64,000 nucleotides of DNA from Caenorhabditis remanei (lineage: Eukaryota; Nematoda; Chromadorea; Rhabditida; Rhabditidae), in the NCBI RefSeq assembly GCF_010183535.1, contig NC_071328.1, positions 2,480,001 through 2,544,000 of the forward strand, given 5' to 3'. Numbering within the stretch: the first letter of the stretch is position 1; the number at the start of each line of letters is the position of its first letter. A model generated the notes under the pieces. The model saw only the letters and a program-made list of their open reading frames with translations, was not told where the DNA came from and searched no databases. Both the position numbers and the translations under genes were made by a program. Shown here piece by piece: positions 1 to 8,759 of the stretch.

Positions 1-101
1 GAATAAATATCTACCACTGAACCGTCTAGCCATACCGATTACTATAGTCCACCCGGATTGTAGTCTCTTTAATTAGATAATTGACCTCCTTCAACTTCTT
101 C

Positions 102-1096
102 TCACCTTTTGCCAATAGTTCCTACTTTCTTGATGAACTCAGCCATGTCTTCATCTCGTAAGTGCCTTTTGTCAACGTCATACTTCCCTTCCAAGCTCAG
201 ACACTTCATATCTCTCAAGATATTTCCACTTTTCCATTGGTTCGCTATATTGACCAACTCATCGATATTCATATCATTCGGAAATTTTATTTTAATTCTT
301 TTCGATTCAGATTCCATAACGTCTTTCATAGTTATCCATTTGCAGTCCTTTATTTCAACATCCTCAATCTCCAAATCTTTCAGAATAAATCGAGTGGATT
401 CTTCATTGATTTCCACGTTTTTCGCAACAAATTTCTTGAATTTCTTGGTGATATTCCAGACAAAACATCCAAAAAAGTCAAATTCACTCAATCGTAAATG
501 TTTGACATTGAACGAGTTGATCCGGAGAATCTGAGTGAGGTGTATGGAGAGTTCCTCCATAATTTTCAAGTCAGGTGTACCAGGATCCGCACGTCGCCAG
601 CTTTTTCTTCCGCCCACCATGAACCCTTCCTTCCTGTACATACCCTTCATTACGACACCTTCTTTCCATTTTACGGCTCTTTCATGCATCATACGAGTCC
701 AGCTGATGCTAGTGAAGTAGTAACTGATTGTTTTGTCTTCTCGGGGGAAATACAACTGGAGATACATGTACGTTTCGGACGGTGGTGTTCTTCCGAGTGA
801 CATTCTTGATATTGCATGAGTGTCATCGAATTTCCAGGTGAGATCGACGAGATGAGGTTTGAAAGCGGTTAAGAATTTACGGACTGGTCGAGAGGTCATT
901 GAGATTTTCAGTCTGAAAAATTGATGAAATTAGCCAATTTAAACTTTTGGCACCACGCCAACTGTTGCGCGGTCTCGCAATTCTGTGTTAAACAAAGAAA
1001 AACGTACAAATCAATGATATCGATTAGTTGGAAAACCAGTTTTCGTGGAAGATCCGGTAGTTTCCACAGGGGGAATGTTTCTTTTTTGTTAGGCAT
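102..1096 (-). CDS. F-box protein with FBA_2-type domain (2 exons)
   Basis: Two exons join in frame: 1096-957 and 912-102, with a 44-bp GT...TTTCAG intron, giving about 316 residues. Residues 8-46 form a worm F-box that starts FPLWKLPDLPRKLVFQLI. The C-terminal half (about residues 210-285) carries the 'ITMKDVMESESKRIKI ... NQWKSG' pattern seen at the end of FBA_2 domains, where an Asp/Ser-rich element precedes a short helix ending in W. This architecture defines a very large nematode family thought to supply substrate receptors for SCF ubiquitin ligases, with the F-box contacting the Skp1-like subunit; the target is unknown. An acceptor (TTTCAG) lies 3 bases before the ATG, fitting a trans-spliced mRNA, although an upstream exon is not excluded. 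The family evolves fast, so I give no symbol. Confidence 0.82.
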
Positions 1097-1892
1097 GATC
1101 TGAAATAAAGGTAGTTAGCTGACAAGAATGGTATCGAAGAAAAGATGGACGGACGTTGCGTACGCGTCGCAGGCTATGGAGGTTGACTTCTAAGAGATGA
1201 CAGAATGCTAGATGAGACCTATGTAAACATAGACAGTCTGAGAGCCTGATGCGGCTCATAGCAACAGTGACGGGCGGTGCCGAGTCATTAGTACGCACTC
1301 GATGTTTATTGATTTCTCAAAGCATTATCAAGACACCCCAAGGACAGTTGTATGTGGTTAGTCGACTAGAGCAGAGTCAGCCAGATGCACCAGTGGTCAT
1401 TCGTCCAGATGGTCCCAGTGGCATTATCAAGGGCACCTGTTGTATGTGTGTGGAAGAGAACTAGTATAGGAGAGACAGCACCCAGCTGGGAATTCTGATA
1501 TTTTCCGCTTTCTGCATCCGCCTAAATAATATCAGCTTGAAAAGTGTGTTACTCAAGTTTACAGATATTTTTTGGAGGTTTTCTCTCTTTTTCAAATTTC
1601 AGATCTCAAGCAAGCTCATATTTTCAAGTTCTTGTTTTGTCACTCTGCTGAAACGATTTTTTAACTGTGTCATCCTAATGAACCCTGGCACCTCGCCAAT
1701 CTTCAAACGAAACCGTCCTTTCCCCTACCAACAAAGAAATACATATTTGAATCGTGTCTAGCAAGCCCTCCAAATCTTTCCTTATCTCTAGTCGGGTGGC
1801 CGTCGGGCCCTCACCGCTTTCTCTGACTAACAGTGAGGTCATTTTATGAGTTTGCACTTTTCTTATTTGAATCTTGAGGGGGCGGAGTCTCT
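1097..1892. other. Intergenic region, no gene recognised
   Basis: About 800 bases between the F-box gene and the histone promoter. A plus-strand open frame at 1249-1464 shows no family resemblance, and GGCATTATCAAG-like words recur around 1320-1430, suggesting a decayed fragment. I see no RNA gene or clear repeat boundary. Confidence 0.4.
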
Positions 1893-1925
1893 GTGGGGAG
1901 TGTCTCAGGCTCCGCCCCACTATGT

Positions 1926-1932
1926 TATAAAA
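1926..1932 (+). promoter_or_regulatory. TATA box of the histone H3-like gene
   Basis: TATAAAA lies 51 bases upstream of the ATG at 1977, a spacing typical of replication-dependent histone genes, which usually keep a strong TATA box. The short intronless leader fits the same gene class. Confidence 0.7.
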
Positions 1933-1976
1933 CAGAGAGTGCAAACCATCAAATCCTCACATTCGACACCTCAAAG

Positions 1977-2468
1977 ATGGCTCGTACCAAGCAAACCGCC
2001 CGCAAATTGACAGGAGGAAAACCGCGAAAACAGCTATGCACTATGCAAGCTCGCTTTTCCCGACCACATACGGGAGGACAAAAAAGACCTCATCGCTTCC
2101 GTCCTGGCACCGTGGCTCTTCGTGATATTAGGAAATATCAGAAGACGACGGATCTCCTGCTTCGCAAGTTGCCATTCCAACGTCTCGTCCGAGAGATTGC
2201 TCAGGGATTCCGAACGGCGGATCTCCGATTCCAGTCACTCGCCATCATGGCTCTTCAAGAGGCCGCCGAGGCGTATCTCGTCGGACTGTTTGAAGACACC
2301 AACTTGTGTGCAATCCATGCAAGACGAGTCACCATCTTCCCGAAGGATATGGAATCGAATTCACAACCATCGAACCCAACGGCTCTCTTTAGGGCCACAA
2401 ATCCAACAAAATCCAATCATTTCTGGTCTTTCATAAAGTATCTCTGCGTCTCCACTAGTTTTTTTTGA
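1977..2468 (+). CDS. Divergent histone H3 variant with replaced C-terminus
   Basis: Intronless frame of 163 residues beginning [10 protein letters not shown]. The core is plainly histone H3: [43 protein letters not shown] and [11 protein letters not shown] are near canonical. Differences from canonical H3, using its numbering: Ser10 is Leu, Ala15 is missing, Lys23 is Met, Lys27 is Phe, Lys79 is Arg, and one Ala is inserted in the following loop. Lys4, Lys9, Lys14, Ser28 and Lys36 remain. After 'PKD' the usual ARRIRGERA helix and stop are absent. The frame instead runs about 40 codons through what looks like 3' UTR, including the histone stem-loop. It lacks the features of a centromeric H3 (normal-length loop 1, canonical tail start). 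It may be a young pseudogene or a working variant; the near-intact fold over 115 residues argues against long neutral decay. I chose ATG 1977 over an in-frame ATG at 1893 because of the H3 N-terminus and the TATA position. Confidence 0.8.
   Translation: MARTKQTARKLTGGKPRKQLCTMQARFSRPHTGGQKRPHRFRPGTVALRDIRKYQKTTDLLLRKLPFQRLVREIAQGFRTADLRFQSLAIMALQEAAEAYLVGLFEDTNLCAIHARRVTIFPKDMESNSQPSNPTALFRATNPTKSNHFWSFIKYLCVSTSFF
2381..2396 (+). terminator. Histone mRNA 3' stem-loop
   Basis: GGCTCT CTTT AGGGCC followed by ACAAA folds into the 6-bp stem and 4-base loop bound by stem-loop binding protein in replication-dependent histone mRNAs. One pair is G-U. It lies inside the current open frame, which shows that the original stop codon was upstream and has been lost. 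Confidence 0.8.
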
Positions 2469-2836
2469 AAGTCTATTCAAATGGACGGTGCTATTTGAAA
2501 ACGACCTTTCTGATTATGTTTTGGAAGAAATGGTGACATAACTTCTGTGTGGTGCGGCCGCCGGTGTAGGAGATGAGGGGCGGCGCACGGCACAAGGGAT
2601 ATCTCTATGTCTCTTCTCTCTAACTCATCAAAATATTTTCGAAAGTCTATTCAAATACTAAGAGAATGAGAAATCAGTCGTAGGGAAAGGGCCTTCTGCA
2701 AGGAGTGCCACTGGGGTGAAGAATGACGGGCGGTGCAGTGCCACCATTGAAAAGGGATTGGGAACCCGGTTATCAGAGAAAAGGTGTAACGTATTTTCTC
2801 TAATAGACCGAGCACCGCCAACATGCCTACCGTAAC
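2469..2836. other. Intergenic spacer, low information
   Basis: No gene recognised. The phrase GAAAGTCTATTCAAAT occurs at about 2467 and again at about 2640, a short direct repeat flanking a GC-rich patch. Confidence 0.4.
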
Positions 2837-3076
2837 CATACTTGTCAACCGGGCCGAAACGGGGAAAAAGTGCAAAAAAACGTGAAAATAGCCAAAAAAG
2901 CCATTCTAGCCCGGCCCGCGGCATACTAACGAATAGCCATCCGGCCCGTAGTAGGTCACGGACATAGAACTCGTCGAGATCTACATTTTGGTATATTTTT
3001 CAGCCCAAAATATTCATTTTGACGCGAGTTACGAGCCGGCCTGTGTCGACCCGCTTCGGCCCGGTTGACAAGTATA
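2837..3076. mobile_element. hAT-like MITE, CGGGCC type (copy A)
   Basis: The element starts CATACTTGTCAACCGGGCCG and ends with the inverted form CGGCCCGGTTGACAAGTATA. It is flanked by a perfect 8-bp duplication, ACCGTAAC (2829-2836 and 3077-3084). The last base of the right terminus has changed from G to A. It has no coding capacity. Confidence 0.85.
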
Positions 3077-3324
3077 ACCGTAACCATACACATCTCGCTT
3101 ATCAGTAGAGCGCACTTTCTCAACAGAATTGAAACATGACTCGCGACGTTTCGCAACAGCTCATTTTGCGACTGTGACGTTTCGCAACGACGCGAAACCG
3201 ATAAAATCGAAATCAGTGTGAAAATGAAAAACGTGAAGCCCCTTCTCCACGTGCTCTACTTCCCCATATACCAAAATCAATCAATAAATTCCCTAAATCA
3301 GTTCCAAATATTCCTCGAATCAGC

Positions 3325-5538
3325 GTGTCTGTCTCTTTTCACATTCTGTCAAAGTGTTGTTCACTGAGTAAGTCATCTAGCAATCACGATCCACTGCGCT
3401 CTGTTTCAATGGAGCGCCGTTGCTCTCCTCCTCCTGCATACATACCGTATCCCTTTCAGATAGACACCTCCTCGATGCTCGTCTACATTCTTCTGGCCAT
3501 CATCGCCTTGATCTCCTATCTCTTCTACCTAAGTATTACACAGACGTGTGCAAAGACCGACACGAAATGTACAAGTATTCGAACATCGTCTTCTTCTAGA
3601 AGATCCTCCAGAAGGAATCTGAATTCTGAAGGCGTGGTCGTCGTGGCTCCGCCCCCTCCTGCTCCAGAGGCCACGCCCCCTCCTGCTCCTGCTCAAACCA
3701 CAGTAACCTCAGTGATGTTGGCACCGAAGGACAACTTCTCCAGTGGAGTTATTGCCGGAAAATCGGAGAGACTCGAAGCCGCGCCGACGGAACGCCAGAC
3801 GCCAAGTGAGAAATCCAAGAAATCGAAGAAATCGAAAAAGGAGAAGAAATCGAAAAGTTAGTTGTTTGGGGATGTTTTCAAACCGGGACGTTTCAAAACC
3901 CGGGACGTTTTGAAACCCAAAAGTGAGCAGTTTGTAAACCCTGGTTTTGGGAACATTTCAAAACAGGGACGTTTCGAAACTATGGATTTTGAAACGTCCC
4001 AATGACGGTTCTCCTGATTTCAGGACGTTTTGGAACTCGGGACGTTTTACAACCGGAGACATTTTGAAATCAACGCTAATCTCGGTTTCGAAACGTCTCC
4101 AGGAAACGTGTTTCGTGGTTTCAGGACTTTAGTATCGGTTTCCAAGTGTCCCGGGTTTTAAAACGTCTCGAGACGTTTCGAAACCGCAAAATTTCACAAT
4201 GGGACGTTTTAGAACCCAAGATTTAGAAACTTTGTCACTTGGAACTAGATTGTAGCAAAACGGCTTAGTTGCGAAACGTCCTGAATTAGTTTTTGTCCAG
4301 TTATTGGACGTTTTTAAACTGGGACGTTTCGCAACCACGCCGTATTGAAACTACATTGAAGTAGTTGCAAATGGTCCTAGTTGCGAAACGTCCCAGTTGC
4401 AAAGTGTCCGGAATGCTCATTTCTATAGTTACATGTAAGAAAACATCGTAGTTACGAAATGACTAGTTACAAAACGTCCTAATTGTTTTTAAACGAGAAT
4501 CAGTTACAAACTGTCATCGGTTGTAAAACGTCCTAGTTTTTAAATGTCCCACAAAGTGTAAACCTGCAAAGTTTGAAAACGTCCCAGTTTCAAAACGTCC
4601 TATTACGAAACAAAGTGTCGCCGGGGTGCCTAAAAGTCCAAATAAGGAAAAATATATTGTGGTTTCAAAACGTCTCGGTTTCGAAACATCCCTGTCTCCA
4701 CAGTCTCAGTTTCTCAATCTCTAAACCTTCCAGAATCCTCCAAATCTTGTTCTTCGAAAAAGTCCAAAAAGTCCAAAAAATCGAAGAAAAGAAGCAAAAA
4801 GAGGAGTAAATCCCCGTCCACTCCAGAATCCCCTTCCTCCGTCACCCAAACTGCAAAAGAACTACAAAAGGATACGGTAAAATCTTCGACTACGGCTCCA
4901 GAATCCACGGCTCCAGAAGTCCAGAAGAATAAGAACGATGATGCTCCAGAATCTGGAGTCAAAACTGCCACGGAGATTCCTCTGACTCCCACGACAACTA
5001 CTGTAGATCAAAAATCGGATGTGACAAAGAGTACCAATGCTTCCAGTGTTTCGGTAAGTGCGGTAGAGCGCTCTTGCAGAACCAAAAACCTATATATTCC
5101 GAATCAGCGTGTCGAGAGCTTTCAAATGAGTATAATCATGACTAGGTTTGAAGCAAGTTGGGTCTCACCACGAAACTACGGTATGCACCTTTAAATTGGG
5201 TTACTGTAGTTTTCGTGGTGAGACTCAATTGAGAGCAAACCAGGGCGTGATTATACTTTTCTGAAAGCTCTTCTCACGCTGAATCTGATAGTTTGGGTTT
5301 CTAGGCTGCCAGATGCAAACTTTTTTCAAAATGACACAATTTATCGATTTTTTCAAAAATTCTTGAAATTTGCAGACCGCCGCCAGCTCTGCCTCGAGAC
5401 AAACCACAAAGGCGAAGAAGAAGAAGAGTGAGTTTTAAAATGACTCGGTTTTGAAACGTCCCTAGTTTTTTTGCAGAGCGCAGCAAGGCGAAACCGAAGA
5501 GATCGTCGGCGGAGAAGACGGAGTCGATTTCTCAGTGA
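3325..5538 (+). CDS. Small one-pass membrane protein with Lys/Ser-rich tail (4 exons)
   Basis: Exons 3325-3856, 4734-5053, 5376-5427 and 5477-5538 join in phase to give about 321 residues. I do not recognise the family. Residues 51-72 (MLVYILLAIIALISYLFYLS) are a clear transmembrane segment. The start may be ATG 3325, 3409 or 3475, and the last would place the membrane segment at the very N-terminus. The remainder is low complexity: a Pro/Ala stretch, a run of S-K-K triplets across the exon 1/2 junction (about residues 165-202), an acidic Thr/Pro/Glu stretch, and a final basic AKKKK/KRS block. Architecture and orientation match the gene at 8760-11350 on the other side of the scramblase, so I take the two as paralogues or a convergent pair. 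A basic tail next to one membrane helix could bind acidic lipids or nucleic acid; that is inference. Confidence 0.72.
3864..4720. repeat. GTTTCGAAACGTCC-type minisatellite in intron 1
   Basis: Nearly the whole 877-bp intron consists of irregular copies of GGACGTTTTGAAACC and its complement GGTTTCGAAACGTCC, spaced about 15-40 bases. Because the word contains TTTCGAAA, each copy is partly self-complementary. The same word fills stretches at 11800-11860, 12440-12690, 16495-16815 and 58640-59000. Confidence 0.8.
5091..5303. repeat. Palindromic intronic element, copy 1
   Basis: About 213 bp with inverted ends: AATCAGCGTGTCGAGAGC on the left answers GCTCTTCTCACGCTGAAT on the right. An inner inverted pair, CTCACCACGAAACTAC and GTAGTTTTCGTGGTGAG, lies within. 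It sits in intron 2 of the Lys/Ser-rich gene. A copy with only a handful of differences lies at 6010-6230. Confidence 0.8.
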
Positions 5539-5846
5539 ACTCTCATATTCTGAGTCGCTACGCATCGAAATTTGCATATAAATCGTTTTCAAAAGATACG
5601 GAGTTGTTGATATATCGTAAACTACAAACTACAAACTACTAAACGCCAATCCGTATCGCTGAGTCGCCACTCAGCGAATTTTCACAAAGGCCCTAATGGT
5701 CACAGTAGAGCGCACTAGCTGGGGTGAACTTTCATTCCGTATCCGCTTGTGGAAATTCGCTGAGTCTCGGCTCAGCCATCACTACCGGCAATACGGAAAT
5801 TTTTATTCGAGTTGGAAGACACAGACACACAGACAGAGAAAAAAGT
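5539..5846. other. Convergent 3' spacer
   Basis: Lies between the convergent Lys/Ser-rich gene and scramblase gene. Contains CTACAAACTACAAACTA near 5625 and a GAGTCG-type inverted motif (CTGAGTCGCTACGCA at about 5553; CTGAGTCGCCACTCAGCG at about 5660; CGCTGAGTCTCGGCTCAG at about 5758). No gene seen. Confidence 0.5.
5802..5807 (-). terminator. Poly(A) signal of scramblase gene
   Basis: AATAAA on the minus strand, 40 bases past the scramblase stop codon at 5847. Confidence 0.65.
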
Positions 5847-8595
5847 TCAATTGTTATCCTCAAAATAGGTGAAATCGATGAGAAAGACGGATGAGATGAG
5901 CAACAGTTTCAGAATTGGTGGAAGATCGTAGGGGACTGAAAACGACAAATATTTTATGGAGACAGCAAGCGCGCTCCACCGAAATTAAGCGATAGAGCGC
6001 ACTTTCAAACCAAAAACCTATATATTCAGAATCAGCGTGTCGAGAGCTTTCAAATGAGTATAATCATGACTAGGTTTGAAGCAAGTTGGGTCTCACCACG
6101 AAACTACGGTATGCACATTTAAATTGGGTTACTGTAGTTTTCGTGGTGAGACTCAATTGAAAGCAAACCAGGGCGTGATTATACTTTTTTGAAAGCTCTT
6201 CTCACGCTGAATCTGATAGTTTGGGTTTCTAGGCCACCAGATGGAAAATTCGGCCACAACCAACTTTGAAACAACTCACAATGAACCAAATAAGTGTCCG
6301 CGTCGGTGAATGCTTCCTGAAGGAATCCGGGATAGAGGCGAACGATTTCTCCGACTTTGATGCCAGTGTACGTGAGCACTGGGAATATTTGAGTGCCACC
6401 ACACGAGGCACAACACGGCGAACGGATGAGAAGTGGTTGGTTACACCCGGCGCCGAGGAGTTTGAACTGGAAAATACAGAAATTTCGGTAGAGCGCGATT
6501 GAATTCAGCGTAACACGCGATCTCAAAACTACCAATCTGAGCAAATCGCGCTCTGTTGAACACTCGGCGCCAAATTCAAAATTGATGCAGTGGAGCGCGG
6601 TTGCAACGGAACAGAGTGCCCGAGTGTGCAATCGCGCTCCACCGGACACTCGGCTTGGCGCATGATTCAATCGAAATCAAAAAATCATGTAAGGCAATCG
6701 CGCCCCATTGCACTCCCATAAATTTTCAGTTTTTAAGCATCCCCAGTGCTTAAGATAAGACTCCGTATCGAGTATTCATGATGACGTAGTGAATTTAAAA
6801 TTTTGAAAATTTAGCGCCAACACTTTGTTGTGCGCGCGACGGAGCGCGTTTGCTCGAAACTACAATCGCGCTCCGTCGAATTTAGAGAAAATTTTGGCGC
6901 GAAATTCAAAAATGCCGCGCCGAGCAAGTCTAGTGGAGCGCGGTTCCACTCTTTTGATTAAGCTGTGTATCGCCGAGGAGTCGAGTCGCTACGCAGCAAA
7001 ACATTCAAACTTGAACCGCGCCAAGTTCAGAGGAGCGCTGTTGCTGCTTGGGTTCTTCTAATTAAACTACGTATCGCGAGTCGTCGCTACGCAGCCAATT
7101 CCAAAACACTCACATCTCCATCACAGCACTCTTTCTTCATGAGTCCAATCTGTTGTCCCTGAAACTGAGTACCCAAAAAGTCGGTACACGAGAAACACGG
7201 ATTGTCTCGATAGCACTTCATAAGCTCCGCCCCGTACATATCACGAATTTCCATGGTGAAATTGCGTCCGGATCCACAACATTCACGAGAGATGAAATTG
7301 GATTTCTCGGCACAGAAAAGGATCGGACGGAGGTACATATCATGCACTACGTATCGATTCGGTGTCTCGATTCCTGTGAAGATTTCCAATGGTTCTGTGC
7401 ATTGGACCACCATTAGACAGTTTGTCATTGCGATTGCGTCGAGTACGGTATGGGGGACCAGTGAGACGAAACCCTGGAAAAAAGTTGTATACTACAAACT
7501 ACAAACTATAATTATTCGCTGCGGCGTCGTTTTACTCGCTACGGCGTCCTTTTACTCACTGCGGCGTCGTTTTACTCGCTACGGCGTCCTTTTACTCACT
7601 GCGGCGTCGTTTTACTCGCTGCGGCGTCGTTTGATTCGCTGCGGCGTCATTTTATTTGCTGCGGCGTCCTTTTACTCGCTACGGCGTCGTTTTACTCGCT
7701 GCGGCGTTTTTTCATTCGCTGCGGCGTTTTTTTATTCGCTGCTGCGTGATTTTACTCGCTGCGGCGTCGTTTTGTTCGCTGTGGCGTTTTTATTCAAATT
7801 TCGGCACCAAAATATTCAACGGGGCGCGATTGCACAGATGTAATGCAACCACGCTCCACTGCATTTGTCGCCGAGTGTCCAACAGGGCGCGATTGCTCAG
7901 ATTGGTCCAACGCACACTCCCCAAACCATTTTTTCTTAAAATTTCGAATTTCCCGCCGAGTCAACTCCATTGGAGCGCGTTTTCCCATGTATTGTAATTT
8001 TGTGAGAATTTACTCGAAAAAAGTGAAAAAATCTGTATAAACGAGGCTCCAGAGCTCAAAAAAACTCAAAATTTCAAAATTCCCGCCAAGTCCAGTGGAG
8101 CGCGTTTGCAAAAGAGTCCAATGGAGCGCGTTGGCACACTAGTCCAATGGTACAGTTACTAAACTACAAACTACAGACTGCAAACTACAAACTACATGTA
8201 GTATGTAGTATGTAAATTGTAGATTGTAGTTTGCATTTTGTAGTTTGTAGTTTGTAGTCTGTAGTTTGTAGTTTGTAGTTTATGGTCTGTGGTCTGTAGG
8301 CTGTAGTTTGTAGTTTGTAGTTTGTAGTTTGTAGTTTGTAGTCTCCGCCCCGCCCTCTTACCGTCATCACAATAGGCATTTGAGCCACTTGATTCGGCAC
8401 ATGAATCGGTTCGGCTCTCTGCGTCGGCAACGCTCCGCCCCTTCGCATTCTTCCGGCCGTCGCACGGACAGGTACCAACTCCTTTTTATTCTTCTGATTC
8501 TCATTTTCAGATGACGTGGCGGAGGATTCAGAAGGCGACGTCAAAGTCAAAATTCTCGATTTCAATGGTAATTGTCCCGGTTGAACGTTCGTCAT
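5847..8595 (-). CDS. Phospholipid scramblase (4 exons)
   Basis: Exons 8595-8362, 7473-7114, 6466-6280 and 5935-5847 join in phase to give about 289 residues, the usual size for the family. The order matches PLSCR proteins. A 78-residue polar N-terminus is followed by the first half with LEIFTGIETPNRY and the Cys cluster ECCGSGRNF. Then come PCFSCTDF, SPCCASCGG, VGEI...LQEAFTDADTYLVHF and the C-terminal hydrophobic helix KLLLISSVFLIDFTYFE. The segment DADTYLVHFPYD matches the proposed 12-residue Ca-binding loop of human PLSCR1, with acidic residues kept at positions 1, 3 and 12; it is split by the last intron. Family members are proposed to move phospholipids between leaflets, and worm homologues act in phosphatidylserine exposure. 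Intron 1 holds a 20-bp minisatellite and intron 3 a palindromic element. Worms have several scrm genes and I cannot assign which one this is. It is divergent from the gene at 8760, with 164 bases between the starts. Confidence 0.93.
6010..6230. repeat. Palindromic intronic element, copy 2
   Basis: Second, near-identical copy of the 5091-5303 palindrome, in the same orientation, located in intron 3 of the scramblase gene. Confidence 0.8.
6480..7090. repeat. GAGCGCG-word repeats in scramblase intron 2
   Basis: Intron 2 is full of alternating words such as GTGGAGCGCGGTTGCA and ATCGCGCTCCACCG on both strands, separated by 30-60 bases. Related words recur at 7820-8150 and 9130-9660 and throughout the window. 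No coding signal. Confidence 0.65.
7518..7797. repeat. 20-bp minisatellite, about 14 units
   Basis: Tandem copies of GCTGCGGCGTCGTTTTACTC with scattered substitutions, filling part of scramblase intron 1. Inverted fragments of the unit occur at about 9275-9292 and 9683-9722, just outside the gene. Confidence 0.9.
7798..8040. repeat. Arm of an inverted duplication shared with 9.1-9.7 kb
   Basis: The passage running from ATTTCGGCACCAAAATATTC through GGGGCGCGATTGCACAGATG to CGCTCCATTGGAGCG-like words appears in reverse complement at about 9138-9280 and again at about 9540-9690. The scramblase 5' end and its start region therefore lie inside a large imperfect inverted repeat. Confidence 0.7.
8196..8345. 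repeat. (TTTGTAG)n heptamer array
   Basis: About 20 units of TTTGTAG or GTAGTTT with a few variants, ending four bases before the GTCTCCGCC sequence next to the scramblase exon 1 donor. Its complement, CTACAAA, occurs in runs at 5625, 7490 and 8165. Confidence 0.85.
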
Positions 8596-8759
8596 CTTTT
8601 CGGAAAGAAATGCGCGGTTTTTGATCTACGCTGCCCTTCAAAAAATCGATAATTGGGGGCGTGTCACGTAAGAGGCCACGCCCCTTAGGCCACGCCCACT
8701 TTTATCGATTGATTTCCCCCGCCCGAACGCATTTCTCATTTCCCCCGCCCAAAAAACTG

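Noticed and set aside
1249..1464. 71-codon plus-strand frame as a gene
   Set aside because: No recognisable domain, no splice or promoter context, and length is within chance.
1893..1976. 28-codon N-terminal extension of the H3-like protein
   Set aside because: It spans the TATA box and leader; the canonical [10 protein letters not shown] start lies at 1977.
7253..7997. Plus-strand open frames rich in LRRRFTRYGV-type residues
   Set aside because: They are translations of the 20-bp minisatellite in a scramblase intron; frame openness follows from the repeat.
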